Made by a program: the position numbers and the translations under genes
Shown here: in pieces, positions 22,727-34,690 of the stretch
How positions within the stretch are numbered: position 1 is the first letter of the stretch
Layout: each line of letters begins with the position of its first letter
Source of the DNA: Clitoria ternatea
Taxonomy: Eukaryota > Streptophyta > Magnoliopsida > Fabales > Fabaceae
NCBI GenBank assembly: GCA_037962975.1
Contig: CM075675.1
Coordinates: 105,732,218-105,796,217, forward strand
DNA length: 64,000 nt
Direction of reading: 5' to 3'
The notes under the pieces: model-generated
Told to the model about the DNA's origin: nothing
The model's input: the letters and a program-made list of their open reading frames with translations, nothing else
Database searches by the model: none

Positions 22727-25161
22727 AAATTTACCATTTTTTTATTTTAAGTTGTAATCTTAATTTTCATCTTGTAATTATATTAAAATGAAATTGGTAT
22801 GTTTTAGAACTCGGAGATGAGGCGCGCATGGATTTTCAATAACGAATCGGTATACAAGAGGTAAGGGGGAGTGAGATAAAAATATAATATGAAAGACATA
22901 AGAATAAAGGGAGGAGTCCCTTACTCCTTTTAAATTTAATAATATTATTATAAAGTAATAACTTCTCAACTTAAAATTTATAATAAATTTAATATACTGT
23001 GTAACTTATTCTGAAATATCTATACATAGATCTGAATTATTATAACTTATACGGACTGAACTAAACCTATGCAAGGACTTGGATTTTTATATCCTATATG
23101 GATCGAACTAAACCTATGCAAGGACTTGGAATATTATGACCTGTCTAGACTGAACTATACCTATGCGAAGACTGGATATATGGACTTATATAGACCTGTG
23201 CGAGGAATGGACTATAAGGACTCAAAATCAAATCTACTAATTTAAATAACCATTAAAAATTTGAATTATATTTATAAGCGATATTTAGTTGATTTGACTT
23301 GATTATAATTAATTATATTTGATTTCGATTAATGATATTGTGATTTATAATATTAGACTGTGATTAATAATATACAATTATGATTGATGATATTTGATTG
23401 TGATTGATGAGATTACTATACTTGATTGTGGTTGATGAATGATTGATGATCTTGTGATATGAAGTTTGAGCATATAGCAAGCATGACGGAAAGTTAAAAC
23501 TCAGTAAGAATTTTCTTACCTTACTCTTTAAATTTTTATTCCAAGAGAAAGTATTTTGTAATTATTTTAGTTTTTTATTTCTTCTTATAAATAATTTTTA
23601 TTAACTTTATTTTTAATCTCAATAATAAAATCTAGTATTAGAAAGAAGCTATTTTATGAAAATCAGAGGTTGAGATAATTAATTCTTGAATTAAAGAAAA
23701 TTTTTATAGTTTTAAGTATTCTTAGTTAATGATTTTAAATTATTTTCTTTAGAAATTAGAAGTTTAAAGTAAATTATTTTGGTTTTCCCCAACGAAATAA
23801 CTAAAGAATATTTTGTGGAAATTTCAAAAACTCAATCTAGTTAAGATTTAAATTGAGAAAGATTATGTAAATATATGAAGGTTTTTAAGAGAAAGCTTTG
23901 TGATATTTAAGGCTTGGAAACTCAATTTTGGTAAGATCTGAATTTGAAGACTGTACTAAATTATTTCAGTATAACAGAAGTTCAAAGAAGAACTTATGGA
24001 AATGTACAGTTTATTGTGATGATTTTGTGAACCTTTATGGTATTTAATAATTGAGTTTCTAAAAGCCTTAACCAACTAAATATGCGAGTAGTTCATGCAT
24101 CATGAATCATTAAAGAGAATTGAGATATGATATTGCCTGGGGACGGATTATAGAAACCGAGGATACATTAGAGGAGGCTTAATTGCGAGCCTTGGGATGA
24201 GAGAGTGTGAAAGGGTGCTTCAGGTGACCTGGGGTCGCTCCCTAGTGTCGGGTACTTTCACAATAAAAACTTTCTCAGTCTGACTAGTCTCTAAGTGTTT
24301 CCACGCCAGTTGAGCTGTTCATATGCCATGAAGGCATTTATGTTATTATTATCCAGAATTTATGAAACAGTGTAAACTCCTGGTTGGCCCAGTGCAAACT
24401 AAAACTTTAAGGGCCCACATGCATAAACTGAATGAGACAGTAGCATAAGCATTACATAACATTCATGTGATTGTGACATTCTATATGGATGGTTATGAAT
24501 GAAAATATAAGTGTTATGTATGTGGAAACCCTATATTCATAATTGATTGTATATGAGATTATGACTGATATTACTATATTAGTTTGTGAAAACCCTTATG
24601 CTTATGTCTTATCTGTAATATATTATATTTTGTTTCTCACTCCTTCTTGTTTGAATTTTTGTGTCCAAAATATATGTTATATGATATATAGCTAGCAGTC
24701 CAAGATGGAAGGATATATAATTACAAGAGGATAAAGTGGTCTCATTCTCAATCGATTAGATGAAGAGATATGACAAGAGTAGGATTCAAAACTCGATGGT
24801 TCAAGGACTAGGAAATGATTGTTCACATTTGTAGTAGAGGTATAGTTTAGTTTTATTTTGCCTTATTACAATATCAAGTAGATAATTGTAACAAGGTAAA
24901 GGTTAAACTTTGATAAACTCTTTCATTCGGATATAATATTGTAATGATTTATCACTTATGATTTCTATAAATTATTTTGTCATTATGGACAAATATTGAA
25001 AGACAATTTTTTTTTACTTTCAATATTCAAAGGAAATCAGATGTATATACATTCTTGTATACACGAGATAAAGAGTGATAAATATGTATATCTTTCTAAA
25101 AGTTTTTTTTTAAAAGTAAGAAGAATACATATATATCTCGTGTATATAAGGGGGTGTTACA
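21351..25161 (+). repeat. LARD-like element 5' LTR
   Basis: 3.8 kb LTR. A TATA box TATAAATA at 22263-22270 is preceded by a perfect 9-bp inverted repeat (ACTGTGCAT 22152-22160, ATGCACAGT 22179-22187). A run of ACTATT-type heptamers fills about 22490-22735. The rest is AT-rich with no gene; the 63-codon frame at 22778-22969 is duplicated in the other LTR and looks incidental. Confidence 0.92.
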
Positions 25162-26898
25162 AAGTGGTATCAGAGCAGTTCAATCCAAACCGGCTTGTGG
25201 TATGGTCTTACTAGCGTGTTAGTGTACTCTGATGGTTGAGTTTGACAAGAGATTTTATGGTTGAGAAAAGAGGAAATTTTATTAGAGTAAATGGTAAGAA
25301 GTAAGTGAAGAAAAATTAGGAGTATAGAAAGAAGGAACTAATTTTAAGTTCATAAGAAGTATAAGTTAAAACTTTATAGCCTGTTACTTGAAAAATGTTA
25401 TTGCAGGGATTATCAGAAACTGGCCATTCTGAAGTCTTTCTTGACATTGTTTAAGTACAGGCCTTAATGTATGGTGGAATGATAAGGTAAATTAACTAAT
25501 GCAGTTATTTCCTTTTATTCCAAATGTATTGTATGGTGTTTGATTCTCTGATTAATATGTGATAGTGAAATATTCTAACATTTTCCTGTTTTACAATATG
25601 GTATGAGACAACAAGGGAGATAAGACAATAGAAAATTCTTAGAAATATTTTGGTATGAATTCTAGACTGGAGCTGTCGTGACTTTGACTACTTAGTTATA
25701 AACTATTGGGACTGATCACCCCGAATGATTTGCACTAAGTAGTGAAAGACATGTCAAAAGAAGGATGTTAAGATCAACGAATTTAACCTTGGGTTAATGT
25801 AGTATATGGAGAAATGGAGATAAACTCAATAAATTCTATTAGGATATTCCTTACCATGTCCTTGAAGTTGTAAGAGATACTTGTGTGAATTAGAATTCCA
25901 ATGGGTAAATAACTGTTGTAATCCCAAACTAGTATAACAAATTCTTTAAGATAGAATCATAGTTTTTCCTTTGGTGATATATTTTGAAAAGAAAAATGTG
26001 TGGATGTATACTTTATGAAAAAATATGATAATTTATAACTTGTTTGATATAACAAATAATCATATTAGGAATTGTATCTCTGGCTATTTGTATTGATTCT
26101 TCTTTTGTATGACATATAAAATATGTTAATTATTGTTTGATTTGATGAAGTTTTCATTTATGATGTGTACGATTGAATAATATATATGATGGTTATGTGT
26201 GTAAATATATGAATTAATGAAACTTTTATGATTGTGACATCGAATGTAATTAACCATATATTTTTGAATTTTTTTTAAATTGATTTATTGTGATAAATAT
26301 ATCAATGAATGACCTAAAATAAGCATTATAGATCTTTGGAAGACATCGATATTGGTTTAATATTTAGAAATTGTGACATAAAATATTTTTGTGATTCCTA
26401 ACAATATGATACATGTTTATCAAGTTATTTTCTTTTAGTCATCGATTTTGTTCGACGAATATATATACATGATATAAATCATTGTTATGTAATGACCATT
26501 GTAGATTTAAAATAAAGAAATGTGTTAGTAAACCATGAGGAAGTAGATATGAACCTTTACTTATTGATTACATAAGTCTTAGTTACCTATAAAAAAATAT
26601 TCAAGTGAATATTTCTAAGTCAACGTAGTGATTTGTGATCATTTAAGATTGGAGAATTTATCAAATATATGTAATGGTTGTAGTCAATTATAATGGAATG
26701 TGTAATCACTTAGTTAAGGAATATTTGATTCATTATAGAAGACAATAAGAAATGATTACATACCCTGGATTATCATGAAGCAAAGACCACAAGGATTTAA
26801 CTAGTACAACATGGACTAAGACATATTTATCCTTTCTCACTAGGATAATTTATTATACACGATTACATTAAGGAAAATAAAATAGAACATCTAGTATA

Positions 26899-27048
26899 TC
26901 ATAGATAGAGGTCTAAGAGTCTTGGCAATACAAAAATTATCCAAACTAGAGAAATAATCATAACGATTATAAGAAGTGAAGCACTTGTTACCACAACTTG
27001 TAGTCCATCCCGACTTCGTTCTTCCTTACTTCTAGGAAGGTTAGCCAT
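26899..27048 (-). CDS. Small antisense ORF, single membrane segment (49 aa)
   Basis: ATG at 27046-27048, stop TGA at 26899-26901, 49 codons. The N-terminal 15 residues are charged (MANLPRSKEERSRDG). A hydrophobic stretch of about 26 residues (roughly 17-42) then suggests one transmembrane helix with a short basic/acidic tail. It lies antisense to the host element, near its polypurine tract, where Tat elements also carry antisense genes. About 107 bp upstream is a TATA box, and the leader between is CT-rich. I recognise no family. It may be a captured host gene or a chance ORF in a real antisense promoter. Confidence 0.45.
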   Translation of the reverse strand: MANLPRSKEERSRDGLQVVVTSASLLIIVMIISLVWIIFVLPRLLDLYL

Positions 27049-27154
27049 CGAATAGTATGATAGTACTTGAAAAAAAAAAAGATTGAAGAAATTAGAAAGA
27101 AGAGAGAAACTAAGAAACCTTGAAGTTGTGATAGGAAGTGAGAATGGAATGAGA

Positions 27155-27242
27155 ATTTATAAGCAAGCAAGGGAGGGAGAGTTGCAACGGTCATAAACGG
27201 CTAGTCCAACGGCTAGTCCAACGGCTAGTTGCTAACGGCTAG
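27155..27242 (-). promoter_or_regulatory. Antisense promoter with MSA-like elements
   Basis: Minus-strand TATAAAT at 27155-27161. Upstream of it are five AACGG cores (27186, 27196, 27208, 27220, 27234). Two of them are perfect matches to the mitosis-specific activator consensus YCYAACGGYYA: TCCAACGGCTA at 27205-27215 and 27217-27227. Such sites bind three-repeat MYB proteins and can act in either orientation. Promoter activity is inferred. Confidence 0.5.
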
Positions 27243-27614
27243 TTGTCCAGTAATTAATTCTTAGCAGTCCATTTTACTATATTACGAGTAGGAATTTTAA
27301 TTAATAGATGTTATGGATTATGTTAAGTAAGATTTTAATAGATTGAGAAACGTAATTATTGAGGTGTTTAGAGTTAACCATCAATTTATGATGAGCATGG
27401 TTGACAAAATTAAGACGAGTAATATTTTTGAATTAAGGAAAAAAATACAGATAAGATTAAAAAAAGAGAGATAAATGGCAATGTTAAGGAAAATGTACAC
27501 AATTGCCAAGGAAACTAGAAATATATTTTAGAACAGTTCAGTTAGTTTAGCTATGGTAAGATTTATTAACAATATTAAATTTCGAGGACGAAATTTCTTT
27601 TAGGGGAGTAGAGT

Positions 27615-28954
27615 TGTAACATCCTATTTTCATCACAAATAGGAAATAGATATTAATATATATTTCTTGAGAAATACTTACTATAAGTTAGTTTATTATT
27701 ATCATTTTTTTAAAATTTTGGTATTTATATTTTTATTATTTGTTTTTTTTTAATAATAATAATAATAAAATGAAAATATTTTTGAATGAGAATTTTAAAG
27801 TGACTTAATTAGTATTCACTAATTAAGAAAATTATATTAAGAATTTTTAATATCTTTGTTATTCACCATTTTTATTTTATGTTGTTATATTTTTATTTTT
27901 TTTTCATATTTAAGATTTAACTCTTATTAGAATTTTAAAATAAAATTTTGAAGGAATTAGACTATGGTTCTTTTAAACTTTTTGATCTACATAATATTTA
28001 TGATTTTTTGGAATTTTTTGAAAATTTTGAATTATTTTAATAAAATAATATATTTTAAATAATTTTAAATTCATTAAAGTTGCTTAAAATTAAAAATATT
28101 TACAAGAATGTAAAGTTAAATTATAAGAAAATTTTCTAAAATCCATTTCAAGTAGACTTATCTAAAAATTATCGGTTTGAGAAAAATCTTGATTTTTTCT
28201 AATCGTTAAAAAATTAGAAACGTATCAATAAATTTTTATTAACAGAAAATTTTAGATTTTTAAAATTTCAGCTTTATATTACTTATTATAAAATTAGTGA
28301 GGACTGATATAATATCGCTAAATTTCAAAAAGGACTCATTTTGAATATTTAAAATATACCGAGTGAAGGGTTACTATTTGACTTAATAATTTTGCCGACA
28401 ATTACTATGCAAATCACTGTGCATGTATGAAATTTTCAAAAGATGCACAGTAACCTGGAATAAAAAATTCAAAAATGCATAGTACTTTTATATTAAAATA
28501 ATGGAATGCATAGTAAATTTTTTTCCTATAAATACCGAAGGATTTCTTCTTTAGAATTCACAATTTCAGATTAAGTTTTCTTAATATAGTAGTGCTAGTG
28601 AGATAGTGGTGGAAGTGAGAGAGAGAAGAAAAGTTTTTGGAGAGAAGGTTCTGCCAAAATCCTAAGGTAAGAATACTTCTCTTTTATATTTTTTGGGTTA
28701 TTTTTATATCGTTTTTAGAAATCTGTTATTATACTGGAAATAATATTATTTTAAGTTACTATTCTGCATAGTAAACACTATTTCAATAGTAAATTACTAT
28801 TTCAATAGTAAATTACTATTCAAATAGTAAATTACTATTTACTGTTACTATTTACCATTACTATTCATGATTTACTATTTACTGTTACTATTCACGTTTT
28901 ACTATTTACTGTTACTATTCACGTTTTACTATTTACTGTTACTATTTACGATTT

Positions 28955-29004
<50 letters not shown>

Positions 29005-31439
29005 AAATTTACCATTTTTTTATTTTAAGTTGTAATCTTAATTTTCATCTTGTAATTATATTAAAATGAAATTGGTATGTTTTAGAACTCGGAGATGAGG
29101 CGCGCATGGATTTTCAATAACGAATCGGTATACAAGAGGTAAGGGGGAGTGAGATAAAAATATAATATGAAAGACATAAGAATAAAGGGAGGAGTCCCTT
29201 ACTCCTTTTAAATTTAATAATATTATTATAAAGTAATAACTTCTCAACTTAAAATTTATAATAAATTTAATATACTGTGTAACTTATTCTGAAATATCTA
29301 TACATAGATCTGAATTATTATAACTTATACGGACTGAACTAAACCTATGCAAGGACTTGGATTTTTATATCCTATATGGATCGAACTAAACCTATGCAAG
29401 GACTTGGAATATTATGACCTGTCTAGACTGAACTATACCTATGCGAAGACTGGATATATGGACTTATATAGACCTGTGCGAGGAATGGACTATAAGGACT
29501 CAAAATCAAATCTACTAATTTAAATAACCATTAAAAATTTGAATTATATTTATAAGCGATATTTAGTTGATTTGACTTGATTATAATTAATTATATTTGA
29601 TTTCGATTAATGATATTGTGATTTATAATATTAGACTATGATTAATAATATTCAATTATGATTGATGATATTTGATTGTGATTGATGAGATTACTATACT
29701 TGATTGTGGTTGATGAATGATTGATGATCTTGTGATATGAAGTTTGAGCATATAGCAAGCATGACGGAAAGTTAAAACTCAGTAAGAATTTTCTTACCTT
29801 ACTCTTTAAATTTTTATTCCAAGAGAAAGTATTTTGTAATTATTTTAGTTTTTTATTTCTTCTTATAAATAATTTTTAATAACTTTATTTTTAATCTCAA
29901 TAATAAAATCTAGTATTAGAAAGAAGCTATTTTATGAAAATCAGAGGTTGAGATAATTAATTCTTGAATTAAAGAAAATTTTTATAGTTTTAAGTATTCT
30001 TAGTTAATGATTTTAAATTATTTTCTTTAGAAATTAGAAGTTTAAAGTAAATTATTTTGGTTTTCCCCAACGAAATAACTAAAGAATATTTTGTGGAAAT
30101 TTCAAAAACTCAATCTAGTTAAGATTTAAATTGAGAAAGATTATGTAAATATATGAAGGTTTTTAAGAGAAAGCTTTGAGATATTTAAGGCTTGGAAACT
30201 CAATTTTGGTAAGATCTGAATTTGAAGACTGTACTAAATTATTTCAGTATAACAGAAGTTCAAAGAAGAACTTATGGAAATGTACAGTTTATTGTGATGA
30301 TTTTGTGAACCTTTATGGTATTTAATAATTGAGTTTCTAAAAGCCTTAACCAACTAAATATGCGAGTAGTTCATGCATCATGAATCATTAAAGAGAATTG
30401 AGATATGATATTGCCTGCGGACGGATTATAGAAACCGAGGATACATTAGAGGAGGCTTAATTGCGAGCCTTGGGATGAGAGAGTGTGAAAGGGTGCTTCA
30501 GGTGACCTGGGGTCGCTCCCTAGTGTCGGGTACTTTCACAATAAAAACTTTCTCAGTCTGACTAGTCTCTAAGTGTTTCCACGCCAGTTGAGCTGTTCAT
30601 ATGCCATGAAGGCATTTATGTTATTATTATCCAGAATTTATGAAACAGTGTAAACTCCTGGTTGGCCCAGTGCAAACTAAAACTTTAAGGGCCCACATGC
30701 ATAAACTGAATGAGACAGTAGCATAAGCATTACATAACATTCATGTGATTGTGACATTCTATATGGATGGTTATGAATGAAAATATAAGTGTTATGTATG
30801 TGGAAACCCTATATTCATAATTGATTGTATATGAGATTATGACTGATATTACTATATTAGTTTGTGAAAACCCTTATGCTTATGTCTTATCTGTAATATA
30901 TTATATTTTGTTTCTCACTCCTTCTTGTTTGAATTTTTGTGTCCAAAATATATGTTATATGATATATAGCTAGCAGTCCAAGATGGAAGGATATATAATT
31001 ACAAGAGGATAAAGTGGTCTCATTCTCAATCGATTAGATGAAGAGATATGACAAGAGTAGGATTCAAAACTCGATGGTTCAAGGACTAGGAAATGATTGT
31101 TCACATTTGTAGTAGAGGTATAGTTTAGTTTTATTTTGCCTTATTACAATATCAAGTAGATAATTGTAACAAGGTAAAGGTTAAACTTTGATAAACTCTT
31201 TCATTCGGATATAATATTGTAATGATTTATCACTTATGATTTCTATAAATTATTTTGTCATTATGGACAAATATTGAAAGACAATTTTTTTTTACTTTCA
31301 ATATTCAAAGGAAATCAGATGTATATACATCCTTGTATACACGAGATAAAGAGTGATAAATATGTATATCTTTCTAAAAGTTTTTTTTTAAAAGTAAGAA
31401 GAATACATATATATCTCGTGTATATAAGGGGGTGTTACA
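27615..31439 (+). repeat. LARD-like element 3' LTR
   Basis: 3825 bp, near-identical to 21351-25161, with the equivalent TATA box at 28527-28534 and inverted repeat at 28416-28451. Two extra ACTATTC units near 28970-29005 account for most of the length difference. It is followed by the TSD CTGAT at 31440-31444. Confidence 0.92.
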
Positions 31440-33068
31440 CTGATGAACCAATTTTTTGGTTAACTGAAGATGGGATTCCGAAGTTCCCAGTGGCTTGGAC
31501 GCATGAACACTTTTTATTGACCTCCCAGGCGTACTACACTGAGGAGGATGAACTGAGTCCATCTTCAGTTTCTGTTCTTTCAGCCCTTCAATCCTACACC
31601 GCCTCGCACCAATTTTTCTCTTGCAGGCATTTGTTAGGATCGTGGTCCACCCGCGGGGAGTATCTGCGTAATTTTCCTGCCATTTTTTATGTTTTATCTT
31701 ATCATGCCTTGAAGTCTTTGATTTCTAACCATGTTGTTTGGTTTTGCAGTTGAAATTGAAACTGTGTCACCAGAGATGGAGAAGCTGAAAGGGCTCAAAG
31801 CGGGAGTGAATTCCGTAGCAGCTGAAAATGACATCCAAGCGAAACGGAATTCGAAGAAAGCTACAGCTGAGACTATAATTTTAACCTCCTCTGCTGGTGA
31901 CGATATCCCCTTGCTTGAGGGCGGATCCGAGGGGGTTGTGGTTGAGAAGGTCGGAGAGAAGAAGAAAAGGACAAAACGCGGTTCTTCCAAGACCTCGGAT
32001 CGTCAACCTTCTCCCAAGAAATCCAAAATTTCAAGAGGGGGTGCTGACCCGGAGCTTTCTAAGGGAAAGAAAGTGGAAGGGCCCACTCCGGATGCAGGAT
32101 CCACTCTGGATGCCCCAGGCGACGGGATCACTTATGGTGTAAAGCCAATAACGACTTATTTTGCACCCAAAGTTACTCGCCCTCTTGAAAGTAGCTCCGG
32201 TCTTGCACAATATTTGGTATACGAGGGTTCTGTTCCTGAGGGCGTTCCTGAAACTCCATACAAGCTGAAGCCCTCATTGAAGAGTGAAGAGGTAACCAAA
32301 GCTTGCGATGCCGGACAGAAGCACCTGGCAGAATTATCCGGGCTCCTGAGATCGGTTCGTAAACTTTCAGAAGAGAATGAGAGGCTTAGCTTGTTGGTTG
32401 GCAAGGTTAACGATCTTAGCGTTGCTGCTGCTAAGGATAAGGCAAACATCCTCCGTTTAGAAGGTAAATTAGAAGCTTCCAAAGAGGAAGGATATAAGAA
32501 GGATGAAGAAATTGCCAGATTGATGTATCTTGTCAAGGAGTTGGAGGTCCAAGTACTTGATCAAAAGAAAATCAATTCCGACCTCCATTCCGGTCTTTCT
32601 ACGGAGAAGGAACGCTCTTCAAAGCTGGAAGAGGAGCTTAAGGAAGTCAAGATTGTCTATCCTCGAGGAGCAGAAGATTGGTCGTGTAAGGAGAAGGAGC
32701 TGCTCTCAAAGTTGGCGGACACGAAAGCAGAATTTGACGAGGCTGTTGATATGTGTGATCAAGCAGTCAAGGAATCCTTCGGGTTGGCTGTTCGTCAAGT
32801 TCAATACCGGAATCCCAAAGTGAAACTTAATCTGAATGGTATTGATCCGTTCTATGAGTTTCATCAAGGGAAACTGGTGGCCATTGTTGATAACCATCAT
32901 GAGAGTCTGCCAGACACGCCATATGAGTTTGCTCCTTTACCTGAAGGCCAATCAATGGGACCTTCTCTTCTAAAGCTCAAAAGTACAGGAACAGGCCCTA
33001 GCGTAGATAAAGGCAAGACCGGGGATAAAGGCAAACGGAAGGAAGGAGATACAAGTCGTAAAAACTAG

Positions 33069-34690
33069 TGCCTTCCTTTTTCCTTTTTTCTTTTGATTGA
33101 TTCAAATTCGTTGTGTTCCGGGATCAGCTCCGGATTGTTAAACGAATTCTTCCATGTAATATTCATTTGATCAATAAAAGAGCGATTGGCCTTTATATGC
33201 ATGTGTATCGAGTCATTCCGGATTTAAGTAATGAATATCGGATAATATAAAATCTTCATTCCAGATTTGTACATGCGAGATGAAGAACGGATAGGAGTAT
33301 ATAACTATCGTTTTTCATGTATAGGCGTTTTGATAGCCGAAGACTTGATTTGACTGGAGAGATAGAATATCTTTTTGTCAAATATGAGTAACTTGATATA
33401 TAAAAGCCTGGTAGAAATCGTATTTTGTTTTTTGAAGGTCAGGCCTTTCGACATGATAAGAATAGCCGTTGTGGGTAAACATGTTATTGTCATGAGAACG
33501 GCTTGTAATGTTAATCTTGAGGGGAAATGGTTATGGGATCGTTTCATCAAGAGTTCATTCCCCAAGATATCTGTTAAACTATTAATACTGTCCCCTAGTA
33601 TTATTGGGTGAGCAGTACCTTGCAGAAACTCTGAGTGGTACTTTCACGTGAGAGTTTTTTTTTAAGAGTGAGGATTTCGAGTAGAGATTCCTCTATTCGT
33701 CGATTGCGAATATAAATATTTCCAACTGAAAGGTTTCGGGTGAATATGCCTCAGATTGTGGCGTACCCGAATGAATTATTGTTGGGTCGGAGTTTACGAG
33801 TCAGACTTCAATTGAAGAATTGATGACTCAGAATTTAAAGCTATAAAACTTCCAAATAAGGAAATTCAAGAGAGAGTATTAATTTGGAGTTCAGTATAAC
33901 TTACTTGTTGGGTTTGGAGTTCGGTTTGATCCTACAATCCATATCGTATTTGGTGTTCGGTTTAATCCTACTAACCGTTCTCCAATCGGTTTTTTGGTTT
34001 TACCCAATGACGATTCTTCACCGACGTTCGGTCAATCCTACTAGTCGTACTCAGAGTTCGGTTTAATCCTACAATCCGAGCCTTCAACACGGGGTTCAGA
34101 TCAGGGCTAATCCTGAACCTACTGCGCCCGTTACTTGGGGTTCAGCGTGGTCTTGAAGAAGAACCAGCTTACTGCACCCAAGCCTTCAATACGGTGTTGG
34201 GTTCTACCCTTTTACCGCTCTTAGAATGGGGTTCGGTTCAATCCTACAACCCATTTCCTGAGGTTCGGTTTAATCCTACAGCCCAGGTCTTCACCGGTGT
34301 TCAGCCAAACTTACTAACTGTACCCAGAGTTCGGTTTAATCCTACAATCCGGGCCTTCAGTTACTTAGACACACTCGAGGAGTTACATCGTCAATTTCAG
34401 AATGGGTAATTGAGATCATTCGTCCTGAGTATGCTCTTGTGCGAGCACATATTCGAGGAGTTGCATCGTCAACCACAGGATAAGTAGTTGAGATCATCCG
34501 TCCTGAATATGTTTTTGTACGCCGGATAAACTGAAAATCACAGCATAAGAAAAACTCGAAAGAGTTAAATTGTTGTGAGAGATTCTTATTAAATCAGAAA
34601 TAAGAATTACAATGAGAGCGTAGCTGGGAAAATAATTTCTCCAGTATTCAATCCAAAATGAGGATAGGAGAATATGTATTGCTCCAACAG
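33069..34690 (+). repeat. Repeat-rich tail of antisense module B
   Basis: After the shared 3' flank (33116-33135) a polypurine-tract-like CCCCTAGTATTATTGG occurs at 33593. From about 33880 to 34360 a motif GTTCGGTTTAATCCTACAA recurs in five or more diverged copies. Two diverged copies of the hairpin motif of the 820 bp array follow at 34373-34430 and 34448-34511. Their outer arms have different sequences but still pair (ACTC-AGGA with TCCTGAGT; CATATTC-AGGA with TCCTGAATATG, each with one bulged G). No coding sequence was found. The segment ends at the pol stop codon. Confidence 0.75.

Larger units (their letters stand above)
25162..27614 (+). other. Interior of the LARD-like element
   Basis: AT-rich and stop-laden on both strands, without gag or pol remnants. 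The only structured part is at 26899-27245 on the minus strand: a short ORF behind a TATA box and repeated AACGG motifs, described separately. Confidence 0.8.
21351..31439 (+). mobile_element. Non-autonomous 10 kb LTR element (LARD-like) inside antisense gene B
   Basis: Two long direct repeats, 21351-25161 (3811 bp) and 27615-31439 (3825 bp), start TGTAACATCC and end GGTGTTACA. They flank a 2453 bp interior and are bounded by TSD CTGAT (21346-21350, 31440-31444). A primer-binding site TGGTATCAGAGC lies at 25165-25176. A polypurine tract (TTTTAGGGGAGTAGAG, ending at 27613) follows a TTCGAGGACGAAATTT motif, typical of Tekay/Del chromoviruses. No gag or pol coding is visible, so it must rely on an autonomous partner. 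The LTRs differ by scattered substitutions and small indels, including a different count of the ACTATTC heptamer. Confidence 0.94.
20412..33068 (+). pseudogene. Antisense gene B of the Tat element, disrupted by a 10 kb insertion
   Basis: Coding parts are 20412-21350, 31445-31667 (rest of exon 1) and exon 2 at 31750-33068, with a GT-AG intron at 31668-31749 in the same place as gene A's intron. Leaving out the 10,089 bp insertion and one TSD copy, the coding length is 2481 nt, a multiple of three with no internal stop (826 codons). It was therefore still open when hit. Compared with gene A it has an extra N-terminal region of about 95 residues starting at a clear ATG, rich in Arg, Gly and Ser. 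The central domain shares blocks such as MYDF, LGVRFPLT and QLHPNGWGL. Exon 2 is coiled-coil-rich and ends in a Lys/Gly-rich tail, where gene A's tail is acidic. The role is unknown. Confidence 0.85.

Noticed and set aside
22778..29247. Identical 63-codon minus-strand frames at 22778-22969 and 29056-29247
   Set aside because: Both are in LTR copies of the LARD-like element; duplication explains the identity, and there is no domain or promoter.
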